A stretch of DNA of 13,008 nucleotides, from assembly GCA_026986355.1 (NCBI GenBank), contig JALSOO010000087.1, positions 1 through 13,008 on the forward strand. Direction: 5' to 3'. Below the pieces are notes generated by a model, which was given only the letters and a program-made list of their open reading frames with translations, was not told the DNA's origin and did no database searches. Source of the stretch: Campylobacteraceae bacterium (GTDB lineage Bacteria > Campylobacterota > Campylobacteria > Campylobacterales > Sulfurovaceae). Below are positions 6,376 to 13,008 of the stretch, one piece after another. A program made the translations under genes and the position numbers. Position 1 is the first letter of the stretch; each line of letters starts with the position of its first letter.

Positions 6376-7704
6376 TTATAGTAAAATAATAGTCGCAAGA
6401 CCTAAAAAGCTGAAAAAACCTACTATATCTGTAACCGTTGTTAAAATAACGGTACTGCCAATAGCAGGGTCAATCTTCATTTTCTCTAATATAAGAGGAA
6501 TGGTTGCTCCAAAAAAACCAGCCATCAAAAGGTTGATAATCATAGAGAGGGCAATAACAAAACCTAGATTTTCAATGCCAAACCAAACGGTTGCGATAGT
6601 ACCAATTATTATAGCAAATAAGAGACCATTTAATAATGAAATTGTAACCTCTTTTATAATAATTCTTTTAGCATCACTTGGAGATATATCTTTTAGTGTT
6701 AGTTGTCTAACAACAACAGTTAAGGTTTGTGTTCCTGCGTTTCCTCCCATTGATGCTACAATAGGCATGAGTATAGCAAGGGCTACCATATTATCTAGTG
6801 TATTTGCAAAAAGCCCAATAATCAATGATGCAATAATAGCTGTAATCAGATTTATACCCAACCAAGATGCTCTCTGTTTGGTTGCTTTTATAACCTCTTC
6901 ATCATCTTCAATATCATCTTTTAGACCAGCTAGATTATATATCTGTTCGGTTGCTTGTTCTGAAATAATATCATGAATATCATCAGAAGTTATTCTACCT
7001 AATAGCCTATTATCTTTTGAAATTATGGGTATTACAAATAGGTCATACTCTTTGACCCAATTTACAACATCTTTAATATCATCTGTATCATAAGCTGTTA
7101 TGGGTATATAGTTATCATCAGACTCTTGGATATTTTCTTTGAAACTTTTATCAAAGTCAAATGTCAATAAATCATCTAAATCTATACTATAAAGTAGGGT
7201 AGAGTCCTCTTTCGTAATAAATATATTATGCACATTCTCTAACTCATTAGACTTTTTTAGTTTAGAGAATCGTTTAATAGCATTATGAACAATCTCATCT
7301 TCATTAGCTTTAAATAGCTCAACTTGCATGTATGAACCAGCTTCATCTTCATCATAAGATTGAAGTTTGGTAATATCTTTTTGGTCAGATTTATCGAGTC
7401 GTTTAAATACTTCTGATGCAATATCTTCATTATGCTCTTCAAGCTCCTGCATAAAGTCAGCTTGGTCATCACTCTCTAGCTCTTTTACAGCTTTGGCAAG
7501 GTCTTTTACCTCTACTGAAGCTATCATGTCATCAAAATATCTATCAGGAAGTTCTAGTGCAACATCTCCCAAAATCTCTTTTGGTATGAGTTTAATAGCT
7601 TCTGAAAATTTATCTTCATCATATTGTTTAAGTATATTTACTATTTCTGAGAAGTGAAGCTCCTCTTGATTGTGTGCTTCTAAATGTTTTTTTAACTCTT
7701 GCAT
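6376..7704 (-). CDS. mgtE: MgtE magnesium transporter
   Basis: A 442-aa Mg2+ channel/transporter of near-standard length. Order of parts: acidic cytoplasmic MgtE_N superhelical domain (about 1-120), CBS pair (about 125-250), plug helix (SEQATEQIYNLAGLKDD, from 248), then five transmembrane helices (275-442). The family signature MPIVASMGGNAGTQ is at 313-326, and Asp426 (TTVTDIVGFF) matches the selectivity-filter Asp432 of the Thermus thermophilus protein. The many Asp/Glu residues in the N and CBS domains fit the known Mg2+-sensing gate, which closes when cytoplasmic Mg2+ is high. The ATG at 7704 follows GAGGTGG. First gene of a two-gene operon with the CNNM-family gene, suggesting joint control of Mg2+ entry and exit. 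The implied leader of about 18 nt leaves no room for an M-box riboswitch. Confidence 0.96.
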   Translation of the reverse strand: MQELKKHLEAHNQEELHFSEIVNILKQYDEDKFSEAIKLIPKEILGDVALELPDRYFDDMIASVEVKDLAKAVKELESDDQADFMQELEEHNEDIASEVFKRLDKSDQKDITKLQSYDEDEAGSYMQVELFKANEDEIVHNAIKRFSKLKKSNELENVHNIFITKEDSTLLYSIDLDDLLTFDFDKSFKENIQESDDNYIPITAYDTDDIKDVVNWVKEYDLFVIPIISKDNRLLGRITSDDIHDIISEQATEQIYNLAGLKDDIEDDEEVIKATKQRASWLGINLITAIIASLIIGLFANTLDNMVALAILMPIVASMGGNAGTQTLTVVVRQLTLKDISPSDAKRIIIKEVTISLLNGLLFAIIIGTIATVWFGIENLGFVIALSMIINLLMAGFFGATIPLILEKMKIDPAIGSTVILTTVTDIVGFFSFLGLATIILL

Positions 7705-7729
7705 CTTAAACCACCTCTATTTTTTGGGA

Positions 7730-7735
7730 ATTATA
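7730..7735 (-). promoter_or_regulatory. Promoter -10 box of the mgtE operon
   Basis: The minus strand reads GCTATAAT 26 bases upstream of the mgtE ATG, placing the transcript start near 7722. The same GCTATAAT occurs before hemL. The palindrome at 7748-7775 overlies the position where a -35 box would be. Confidence 0.65.
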
Positions 7736-7747
7736 GCTTAAATAGTT

Positions 7748-7775
7748 AAAAACAGTTTTATTTAAAACTGTTTTT
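7748..7775. promoter_or_regulatory. Perfect 12-bp inverted repeat between divergent promoters
   Basis: AAAAACAGTTTT (7748-7759) and AAAACTGTTTTT (7764-7775) are perfect reverse complements around a 4-base centre. Both flanks end in A or T runs, so it looks like a bidirectional intrinsic terminator. However, it lies between two divergent genes, upstream of the -10 box of mgtE, where it has no gene end to serve. An operator for a dimeric regulator of mgtE, or an insulator, is therefore at least as likely. I do not recognise the site as a known operator. Confidence 0.55.
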
Positions 7776-7819
7776 AATCTTTATTGATTATCTCTTTTTT
7801 AAGTTAAAATTATATATGA

Positions 7820-7825
7820 TATAAG
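7820..7825 (+). promoter_or_regulatory. Candidate -10 box of the lipoprotein pair
   Basis: TATAAG lies 36 bases before the ATG at 7862, and an overlapping TATATA at 7811-7816 is an alternative. Either gives a leader containing AAAAGGA. Confidence 0.35.
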
Positions 7826-7861
7826 AGTACTTAAATAGTAAATTTTTAAAAGGAACATATT

Positions 7862-8188
7862 ATGAAAAATAGTAAACTACTATTGGTTGTAACACCAGTA
7901 ATCCTTGTAGCTCTTCTACAAGGTTGTACCCCAAAAACAGCAGGTGCAGATTCAGCCTATTTAAATAAAAATAGAGGTGCTGCAGGAGCTCAAATATCAA
8001 AAGCAGAAGCAGAGCAGTATAGTAGACAGCAAGGTTTAACTGCTGATGAGATTCGTCTAGAAAATATGAAACGACATCAGACAACTGATGCTATTCAAGA
8101 GGGTGCAGCTGCAGCATCGAGTGTATCTCAGGCTACAACTGGTGCCGTAGATGCAATTAATAGTCTTAAGGGGCTTTTTGGAAGATAG
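7862..8188 (+). CDS. Small lipoprotein, 108 aa
   Basis: The ATG at 7862 follows AAAAGGA by seven bases. The signal peptide ends in LLQGC with Cys22 as the lipidation site. The mature part of 87 residues is Ala-, Gln- and Ser-rich and probably helical, including a charged helix (SKAEAEQYSRQQGLTADEIRLE is the core, about 46-67) and a small-residue segment (AAAASSVSQATTGAVDAI). It ends SLKGLFGR. I recognise no named family. It looks like the small Ala-rich envelope lipoproteins of Gram-negative bacteria, but nothing shows a function. It sits 55 bases before a second lipoprotein gene on the same strand, probably sharing its promoter, and divergent from mgtE. Confidence 0.82.
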   Translation: MKNSKLLLVVTPVILVALLQGCTPKTAGADSAYLNKNRGAAGAQISKAEAEQYSRQQGLTADEIRLENMKRHQTTDAIQEGAAAASSVSQATTGAVDAINSLKGLFGR

Positions 8189-8199
8189 TTGGAAGATAG

Positions 8200-8224
8200 A
8201 GAGAAGAGGTAACTCCTCTTTTCT
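8200..8224 (+). terminator. Hairpin between the two lipoprotein genes
   Basis: AGAGAAGAGG (8200-8209) pairs with CTCCTCTTTTCT-side bases 8215-8224 (10 bp with one G-U pair, loop TAACT). The 3' arm contains TTTT, but no U-run follows. It lies six bases before the AAGGA of the downstream lipoprotein gene, so it could lower read-through or act as an mRNA stability element between the two. Confidence 0.35.
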
Positions 8225-8243
8225 ACTAGAAAGGATTGATTTT

Positions 8244-8765
8244 ATGAAAAAAGCTCTACTATTGTCGCTCTTTGTTTTAGTTTTTATAGGGTGTTCAAAT
8301 GATTATCCTACTTATAGTATACCTCCCAAAAAGACCTTTGTTAAAGAGGAGAAAAAAGAGCCTACTTTAACCTCTAAAGCTATTTCAAAAGATGACCATC
8401 GTTATGACGAGCGTTATAGGAACTTTAACTATAATAGATTAGGGTATAGCAATAATCAGGGTGGATATTATGGATATTATGATAGAGATGGTTATTTCTA
8501 TAATAATCAATACTATAATTATAATGACCGATATAGATATGAAGATAGATATAATAGAAGAGGTCTCTTTGATAGAGAACGAGAGTATAATAGAGGTTAT
8601 ATAGATAATCAATGGAATAGAAACCATAGAAATAGAGGTTATATCACTCAGCCGATTCCTGCTCGTGTCTACCACCCTAGAGAGGGTGTGATAGAGTATG
8701 GAGATATTAGTTATCAAAACTCTCCTGAAAATATAAAAAATCGTATTGATAATCGTGGGTATTAG
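8244..8765 (+). CDS. Tyr/Asn/Arg-rich lipoprotein, 173 aa
   Basis: The start at 8244 follows AAGGA by eight bases and gives a standard lipoprotein signal ending VFIGC (Cys17); a longer in-frame ATG at 8151 lies inside the upstream gene and is not used. Residues 28-50 are Lys/Glu/Pro-rich. Residues 51-135 are low complexity, dominated by Tyr, Asn, Arg, Asp and Gly, with 22 tyrosines between 54 and 157 (for example GGYYGYYDRDGYFY, 73-86). The last 40 residues are more normal (QPIPARVYHPREGVIEYG). Such a stretch is probably disordered and could be adhesive or form assemblies; this is inference. No family recognised. The repeat-like codons (TAT, AAT, AGA) make a long open frame on the other strand that is not a gene. 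Confidence 0.8.
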   Translation: MKKALLLSLFVLVFIGCSNDYPTYSIPPKKTFVKEEKKEPTLTSKAISKDDHRYDERYRNFNYNRLGYSNNQGGYYGYYDRDGYFYNNQYYNYNDRYRYEDRYNRRGLFDREREYNRGYIDNQWNRNHRNRGYITQPIPARVYHPREGVIEYGDISYQNSPENIKNRIDNRGY

Positions 8766-8790
8766 TAGGGTCGATTATATCGACCACTAC
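8765..8790. terminator. Bidirectional hairpin at the lipoprotein/hemL junction
   Basis: GGTCGAT (8769-8775) pairs with ATCGACC (8779-8785) around a 3-base loop. The stem extends past a bulged A8786 through GTAG (8765-8768) and CTAC (8787-8790), so it includes the last base of the lipoprotein stop codon and ends two bases before the hemL stop. No U-run follows on either strand. Confidence 0.6.
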
Positions 8791-8792
8791 AT

Positions 8793-10082
8793 CTAAATTA
8801 ATTCGTTCAAACTCTCTTTACAAGCTTTAATAGCCTTTTCAATCATCTCATCTGTGGTAGCTATAGATATAAATCCTGTCTCATAAGAAGAACATGCTAA
8901 ATAGACCCCTTTTTCTAGCATCTTGCCATGAAATTTTCCAAATAGTTCAGAGTTGTTCTCTAGTGCATCATTAAAGTTTTTAACCTCTTTATCTGAAAAG
9001 TAAAATCCAAACATAGAGCCACGAACAGTAGTTACCATTGGTATATTTAACTCATCAGCAGAGGCTTTGAATCCCTCCATTAATCTTGTTGCTCTCTTTT
9101 CTAATATTTTATATATAGTTGGGTCTGCTTTTAGCTTTTTAAGGCTTGTCAATCCTGCACTCATAGCTACTGGGTTACCAGATAGTGTTCCTGCTTGATA
9201 TATTGGTCCTTCTGGAGATAGCTCTGCCATTATCTCTTTACGTGTTCCAAATGCACCTACTGGCATACCTGCACCGATTACTTTTCCTAGAGTTACAATA
9301 TCTGGTTTAACTGCTCCAATACCTTGATACCCTGTGATAGAGGCTCTAAATCCACTCATTACCTCATCAAAGATAAGTAATGCTCCATGTTCATCACACA
9401 ATACTCTTAACTCTTCTAAAAATGCTTCATCAGCAGGTACTAATCCCATATTTCCTGCAATAGGTTCGATAATCACTGATGATACACCATTCTCACTTTG
9501 TGCAAAACATGCTTTTACCGATTCTATATCATTATAGGTTGCCAAAAGTGTATGCTTGGTCAAATCGGCAGGAACTCCTGGGCTAGATGGGCTTCCAAAT
9601 GTTGCCATACCTGAACCTGCTTGAACCAAAAGAGAGTCAGCATGACCATGATAACAGCCTGTAAATTTGATAAAATCATCTCTTTTTGTATATCCTCTTG
9701 CTAGACGAATAGCAGACATTACAGCTTCTGTTCCAGAACTTACAAAACGTACCTTTTCTATACTATCAAACATCTCAACAATCTCATTTGCCAAATCTGT
9801 TTCGCCTAATGTTGGTGCTCCAAAACTTAGCCCTCTCTTTACAGCTTCTATTACAGATTTCTCTATATCTTTATCTGCATGACCCCAAATAAGAGGACCC
9901 CAACTCTGAACAAAATCTATATATCTATTTCCATCAATATCTATCAGCTCTCCACCCTCTCCACGCTCTATAAAAACAGGTGTACCACCAACAGATGAGA
10001 ATGCTCTAACAGGAGAGTCAACACCTCCAGGGATTACTTGATATGCCTCTTTAAATGCCAATTCACTTTTTTTGTAACTCAT
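8793..10082 (-). CDS. hemL: Glutamate-1-semialdehyde 2,1-aminomutase
   Basis: PLP-dependent cytoplasmic enzyme that converts glutamate-1-semialdehyde to 5-aminolevulinate, the last step of the C5 route to tetrapyrroles (heme). The 429-aa length is normal. Visible motifs: VIPGGVDSPVRAF (16-28), SSGTEAVMSAIRLAR (115-129, cofactor phosphate and substrate region), GCYHGHADSLLVQAGSG (142-158), the PLP-nitrogen Asp239 in LLIFDEVMSGFR, and the Schiff-base Lys267 in TLGKVIGAGMPVGAFG. The ATG at 10082 follows AAGGAT. Nothing is missing, so it should be active. It is a single-gene unit: convergent with the lipoprotein gene, divergent from yebC. No other heme genes are in view. Confidence 0.97.
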   Translation of the reverse strand: MSYKKSELAFKEAYQVIPGGVDSPVRAFSSVGGTPVFIERGEGGELIDIDGNRYIDFVQSWGPLIWGHADKDIEKSVIEAVKRGLSFGAPTLGETDLANEIVEMFDSIEKVRFVSSGTEAVMSAIRLARGYTKRDDFIKFTGCYHGHADSLLVQAGSGMATFGSPSSPGVPADLTKHTLLATYNDIESVKACFAQSENGVSSVIIEPIAGNMGLVPADEAFLEELRVLCDEHGALLIFDEVMSGFRASITGYQGIGAVKPDIVTLGKVIGAGMPVGAFGTRKEIMAELSPEGPIYQAGTLSGNPVAMSAGLTSLKKLKADPTIYKILEKRATRLMEGFKASADELNIPMVTTVRGSMFGFYFSDKEVKNFNDALENNSELFGKFHGKMLEKGVYLACSSYETGFISIATTDEMIEKAIKACKESLNELI

Positions 10083-10118
10083 TTACTATCTATCCTTGTT
10101 ATCCAAAATATTTATCAA

Positions 10119-10124
10119 ATTATA
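10119..10124 (-). promoter_or_regulatory. Promoter -10 box of hemL
   Basis: The minus strand reads GCTATAAT 36 bases before the hemL ATG, giving a leader of about 30 nt with the AAGGAT site. Confidence 0.6.
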
Positions 10125-10188
10125 GCCTAAAATCCCTACTGTGGTATCTTTAATCATGGATATTAACTATTTTGCATTTAAATTTGGT

Positions 10189-10194
10189 TATAAT
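10189..10194 (+). promoter_or_regulatory. Promoter -10 box of yebC
   Basis: GGTTATAAT ends 32 bases before the yebC ATG. The implied leader of about 26 nt carries a strong AAGGAGAG site (10216-10223). It is back to back with the hemL promoter, about 65 bp apart. Confidence 0.6.
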
Positions 10195-10226
10195 TCTAAC
10201 AATTATAAATAGATGAAGGAGAGAGA

Positions 10227-10964
10227 ATGGGTAGAGCATTTGAGTACCGTAAAGCAGCAAAGATGAAGAGATGGGGGGCGATGTCCAAGATTTTCCCTAA
10301 ATTGGGAAAAATTATTACGATGGCAGCCAAAGCAGGAGTTCCTGACCCTGATATGAATCCTCGACTTCGTACAGCTATTCTTACAGCAAAAGCTCAAAAT
10401 ATGCCAAAGCACAATATCGAAGCAGCGATTAAAAGAGCTACAGGTAAAGACTCCATAGATATTAGAGAGATTCATTATGAGGCAAAAGGTCCTTATGGAA
10501 CACAATTTATTATTGATTGTGCTACTGATAATGGTACAAGAACAGTTGCTAATGTAAAAGCAATATTGGTAAGAAATAGAGCAGAAATGCTTACCTCTGG
10601 TTCTCTAAATTTTATGTTTACACGTAAATCTGTTTTTACCTTTGATAAAAGAGATGATATGGATATAGAAGAGATTGAGCTAGAGTTGATAGATGCAGGT
10701 CTTGAAGAGATAGAAGAAGATATAGAACCACAAGATAATGGTGATGACAAAGATATTGTTAGAGTTTTTGGTGCATTTGAGGCATTTGGAGATTTATCTA
10801 AAGCACTTGAAGAGATGAAGATTGAAGTTACTAAAGGGGAACATCAATATATTGCTAATATGCCAATTGATTTAACAGATGAACAGATGGAAGAGTTAGA
10901 TGTATTGATTGATAAGTTAGAAGAGGACGAAGATGTTCAGGCTGTTTATACAAATATCAATTAA
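10227..10964 (+). CDS. yebC: YebC/PmpR family protein
   Basis: A 245-aa protein of the widespread YebC/TACO1 family, traditionally annotated as a DNA-binding transcriptional regulator; recent work on the family points to a role in translation. The start MGRAFEYRKAAKMKRW is the form common in Campylobacterota (MAGHSKW in E. coli). Motifs: KIFPKLGKIITMAAKAG (21-37), NPRLRTAILTAKAQNMPKHNIEAAIKRATG (44-73), and YEAKGPYGTQFIIDC (83-97). The C-terminal half is very acidic (IEEIELELIDAGLEEIEEDIEPQDNGDD core, about 146-173), as expected. Length is normal and no residue is obviously missing. It is a single-gene unit with its own promoter and a downstream hairpin at 10970-10985. It may affect the Pro-containing envelope proteins nearby only in the general way it affects translation. 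Confidence 0.94.
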   Translation: MGRAFEYRKAAKMKRWGAMSKIFPKLGKIITMAAKAGVPDPDMNPRLRTAILTAKAQNMPKHNIEAAIKRATGKDSIDIREIHYEAKGPYGTQFIIDCATDNGTRTVANVKAILVRNRAEMLTSGSLNFMFTRKSVFTFDKRDDMDIEEIELELIDAGLEEIEEDIEPQDNGDDKDIVRVFGAFEAFGDLSKALEEMKIEVTKGEHQYIANMPIDLTDEQMEELDVLIDKLEEDEDVQAVYTNIN

Positions 10965-10969
10965 AAATT

Positions 10970-10985
10970 GGTCGGAAATCCGACC
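10970..10985. terminator. Bidirectional terminator between yebC and the DUF3817 gene
   Basis: GGTCGG (10970-10975) pairs with CCGACC (10980-10985) around AAAT. On the minus strand it is followed by AATTTTTAA, a good intrinsic terminator for the DUF3817 gene, whose stop codon abuts the stem. On the plus strand TTAATCTCTCTTTTT follows, five bases after the yebC stop codon. Confidence 0.75.
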
Positions 10986-11270
10986 TTAATCTCTCTTTTT
11001 GAATTGAGCTTCTACATAAAAACTCCCAAATGGAATAATTGAAGCTATAAAAAATATAAATGCTTCTTTTTTAGAAAATGGTACTTCTTCGGTTGCAATA
11101 ATAAGTTGATAGACAAATGCTATAAATAAAACTCCATGAATCATTCCTGCTATTTTGGTTGCGATTGGAAATCCTCCCATATATTTTAAGGGCATTGCTA
11201 CAAATAGCAAAAATATATAAGATAATCCCTCAACTTTATTGATAAGTCTAAACTTTTTTAATTCGGACAT
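10986..11270 (-). CDS. DUF3817 small integral membrane protein
   Basis: A 94-aa membrane protein matching the DUF3817 pattern: FRLINKVEGLSYIFLLFVAMPLKY (7-30), then GMIHGVLFIAFVYQL (42-56). Three hydrophobic segments are visible, about 14-30, 40-58 and 69-87, with a charged C-terminus (QFKKRD). The function of the family is not established; the conserved Glu and His of the VEG and MIHG motifs suggest a shared active or binding site in the membrane. The ATG at 11270 is preceded by AGGAG (minus strand), six bases away. A single-gene unit, convergent with yebC and divergent from glyS. Confidence 0.85.
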   Translation of the reverse strand: MSELKKFRLINKVEGLSYIFLLFVAMPLKYMGGFPIATKIAGMIHGVLFIAFVYQLIIATEEVPFSKKEAFIFFIASIIPFGSFYVEAQFKKRD

Positions 11271-11349
11271 TTGTACTCCTATTTTTTAATTTCAGTATAT
11301 CAAAAAAATATTAGGTTTCTCTTACTCTCTAAATTTATCAACTTTTAGC

Positions 11350-11355
11350 TAGAAT
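11350..11355 (+). promoter_or_regulatory. Candidate -10 box of glyS
   Basis: TAGAAT lies 32 bases before the glyS ATG, giving a leader of about 26 nt with AGGA at 11375-11378. There is no T-box-like leader and no room for one. Confidence 0.4.
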
Positions 11356-11387
11356 TCCACTATTAATTATCAATAGGATAAAACAGT

Positions 11388-13008
11388 ATGACAAAATCAC
11401 TTCTTATAGAGATAGGTGTAGAGGAGCTTCCTGCTATACCACTACTTAAAATTTTAAAAAATATAGAAAAATCATGGAAAAATATCTTAGATGAGTATCG
11501 TTTGAGTTCCGATTTTGAGTTTATCTATACTCCACGCCGTTTAGTTTTAAAACATGTGGCTATTAACACTCTACAAGAGGATAAGAGTATTGAACTCTTT
11601 GGTCCACCAATGATGGTTGCTTTTCGTGATGGAGTAGTTACTAAGGCAGGAGAGGGGTTTGCTCGTAAGTGTGGAGTAGATTTTGAAGAGCTTGGAGAGA
11701 TTGAAAAAAATGGAAAATTATGTTTATACTTTAAAAAAGAGGAGAGAGGAGAGGAGATAGAAGTTCTTCTCCAAGAGATGCTTCTAAAATGGTTAAACTC
11801 AATGGCATTTGGCAAGATGATGCGTTGGGGAGCAAGAGGTGATGAGTTTATTCGTCCTCTTCGTTGGTTACAAGTCCGTCTTGATAATGACTCTGTTGAT
11901 GTAGAACTTTTTGGAGTAAAATCAGATACTAAAACCTTTGTTCATCGTATGGTAGATTTTAATGCTGTGCAAGTAGATAATGTAGCCGATTATAAAAAGA
12001 TTTTAGCTAATGGAAAAGTATCTATCTACCCAAAAGAGAGAGAATCAACTATTTTAGCTCAATTTGATGAACTTGAATCAATATATGATATTACTATTGA
12101 GAGAGATAACTCTCTATTGGCTGAAGTTGTAGCTATTACAGAAAATCCAAAAGCTCTTCTTGGTTCATTTGATAAACTCTTTTTAGAGTTGCCCCCTGAA
12201 GTGATTATAACATCTATGAAAGAGCATCAACGATACTTTCCTGTATTTAAAAATGGTAATTTAACCAATAAGTTTATAGTAGTCTCAAATGCAGTAACTA
12301 CTGATTACTCCAAAGTTATTGCTGGAAATGAGAGGGTATTAAAGCCACGTTTGGCTGATGGACTATTCTTTTATCGAAATGATTTAAAACGAGGTCTTGT
12401 TACTGATGGACTTGAAAAAATTACATTTATGGACGGTCTAGGTTCTCTAATAGAGAAGATTAATCGTGAAAAAAATATAGCAGGTAAGCTCCTCTCCCTA
12501 TATATCGAACAGGTAAAAGAGGAGACAAATAAGAGTGCTACGCAACTGATAGAACTTATGGACGAAACTATCTCTTTGGCAAAAGCTGATTTGACTTCAG
12601 AGATGGTTTATGAGTTTACAGAGCTTCAAGGTCTTATGGGATATTACTATGCAAAAGCCTTAGGAAAAGATAAGATAATCTATCAAGCTATTAAAGAGCA
12701 ATATTTCCCATTAGGAGAGGGTGCAGAGCTTCCATCATCTACCTTTTCAGCTATTGTATCTATCTCAATTAAACTTGATACACTAATTGGTCTCTTCTCT
12801 ATCGGTAAAATCCCAACAGGTTCAAAAGACCCTTTTGCTTTACGCCGTGCTGTTAATGGAATCGTGCGTATGGTTATAAAGTATAATTTATCCTTTAATA
12901 TAGATGAGGTTATAGATATGCTCAATGAACTCTATAGTGATTATGATACTCAAAAGTTAAAAGAGTTTATTATTGAGAGAATCAAAAAATCTCTAAAAGC
13001 AAACCCTT
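11388..13008 (+). CDS. glyS: Glycyl-tRNA synthetase beta subunit (3' end missing)
   Basis: The beta subunit of the bacterial alpha2-beta2 glycyl-tRNA synthetase, which with GlyQ charges tRNA-Gly. The frame is open from the ATG at 11388 to the window edge, giving 540 codons of an expected 670-690, so the cut is the window and not a defect. Recognisable family sequence: LLIEIGVEELPA (5-16), YTPRRL (47-52), FGPP and the AGEGFARK segment, NSMAFGKMMRWG, FIRPLRWL, PPEVIITSMKEHQRYFPV, NERVLKPRLADGLFFYRND, and KDPFALRRAVNGIVR. The missing part holds the anticodon-recognition end of the subunit. AGGA lies nine bases before the start. glyQ is not adjacent upstream, as in other Campylobacterota where the two genes are often apart. 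Confidence 0.95.
   Translation, partial: MTKSLLIEIGVEELPAIPLLKILKNIEKSWKNILDEYRLSSDFEFIYTPRRLVLKHVAINTLQEDKSIELFGPPMMVAFRDGVVTKAGEGFARKCGVDFEELGEIEKNGKLCLYFKKEERGEEIEVLLQEMLLKWLNSMAFGKMMRWGARGDEFIRPLRWLQVRLDNDSVDVELFGVKSDTKTFVHRMVDFNAVQVDNVADYKKILANGKVSIYPKERESTILAQFDELESIYDITIERDNSLLAEVVAITENPKALLGSFDKLFLELPPEVIITSMKEHQRYFPVFKNGNLTNKFIVVSNAVTTDYSKVIAGNERVLKPRLADGLFFYRNDLKRGLVTDGLEKITFMDGLGSLIEKINREKNIAGKLLSLYIEQVKEETNKSATQLIELMDETISLAKADLTSEMVYEFTELQGLMGYYYAKALGKDKIIYQAIKEQYFPLGEGAELPSSTFSAIVSISIKLDTLIGLFSIGKIPTGSKDPFALRRAVNGIVRMVIKYNLSFNIDEVIDMLNELYSDYDTQKLKEFIIERIKKSLKANP

Noticed and set aside
6500..6976. Long plus-strand open frame of 158 codons opposite mgtE
   Set aside because: It is antisense to the MgtE transmembrane region, which has an unmistakable family sequence; composition (Ile, Ala, Ser) is that of a shadow frame and there is no ribosome site.
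7705..7861. M-box or other Mg2+ riboswitch upstream of mgtE
   Set aside because: The -10 box lies 26 bases before the ATG, leaving a leader of about 18 nt; none of the paired regions of an M-box is present.
8439..8717. Minus-strand Ile/Ser-rich open frame of 92 codons
   Set aside because: It mirrors the Tyr/Asn/Arg low-complexity codons of the lipoprotein on the other strand.
11525..12925. Minus-strand open frames at 11525-11815 and 12683-12925
   Set aside because: Both lie inside glyS, whose plus-strand frame is continuous and conserved.
1..13008. CRISPR array, transposon, integrase, tRNA, attachment site or defence island
   Set aside because: No spaced direct repeats, terminal inverted repeats, transposase or nuclease-helicase genes or cloverleaf sequences were seen; gene order and codon use look uniform and chromosomal.

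Overview
This window looks like an ordinary chromosomal segment of an AT-rich member of the Campylobacterota (Epsilonproteobacteria), probably a free-living sulfur-oxidiser type such as Sulfurovum or Sulfurimonas. That genus-level guess is recall and inference only. The protein set supports the phylum: an epsilon-type RuvX with the N-terminus MKIASIDVG, a YebC with the MGRAFEYRKAAKMKRW start, C5-pathway HemL and a separate glycyl-tRNA synthetase beta subunit. TATAAT-like -10 boxes without clear -35 boxes and AAGGA ribosome sites also fit.

Layout, left to right. Positions 1-266 hold no secure gene, only a possible 3' end of a gene entering from the left and a GC-rich hairpin. A lipidated periplasmic alpha-carbonic anhydrase (minus) follows, then an unrecognised 142-aa protein and a 66-aa exported peptide (both plus). 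A periplasmic solute-binding protein of the SBP_bac_11 type (minus) has no ABC partners in view. Next comes a plus-strand group: ruvX, a membrane-anchored thioredoxin-like protein overlapping it by ATGA, and an exported SH3b/SPOR protein. A minus-strand operon follows with mgtE (magnesium uptake) and a CNNM/CorC-family membrane protein. Divergent from it are two small lipoproteins, the second very rich in Tyr, Asn and Arg. The right end holds hemL (minus), yebC (plus), a DUF3817 membrane protein (minus) and a truncated glyS (plus) that runs off the window.

Functional themes are magnesium homeostasis (mgtE plus CNNM), envelope biology (four secreted or lipidated proteins, a SPOR protein, periplasmic CO2/bicarbonate conversion, thiol redox), and housekeeping (RuvX, HemL, YebC, GlyS). 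The four clear convergent gene junctions each carry a hairpin touching or overlapping a stop codon or lying just beyond it.

I found no CRISPR array, transposon, integrase, tRNA, rRNA, riboswitch or defence system, and no convincing new multi-gene system. The items most worth a second look are the Mg2+ importer/exporter operon flanked by two palindromes with the same half-site, a possible leaderless start for the SPOR gene, the orphan solute-binding protein placed where dprA normally precedes ruvX, the small uncharacterised secreted proteins, and the paired hairpin options at 236-264.
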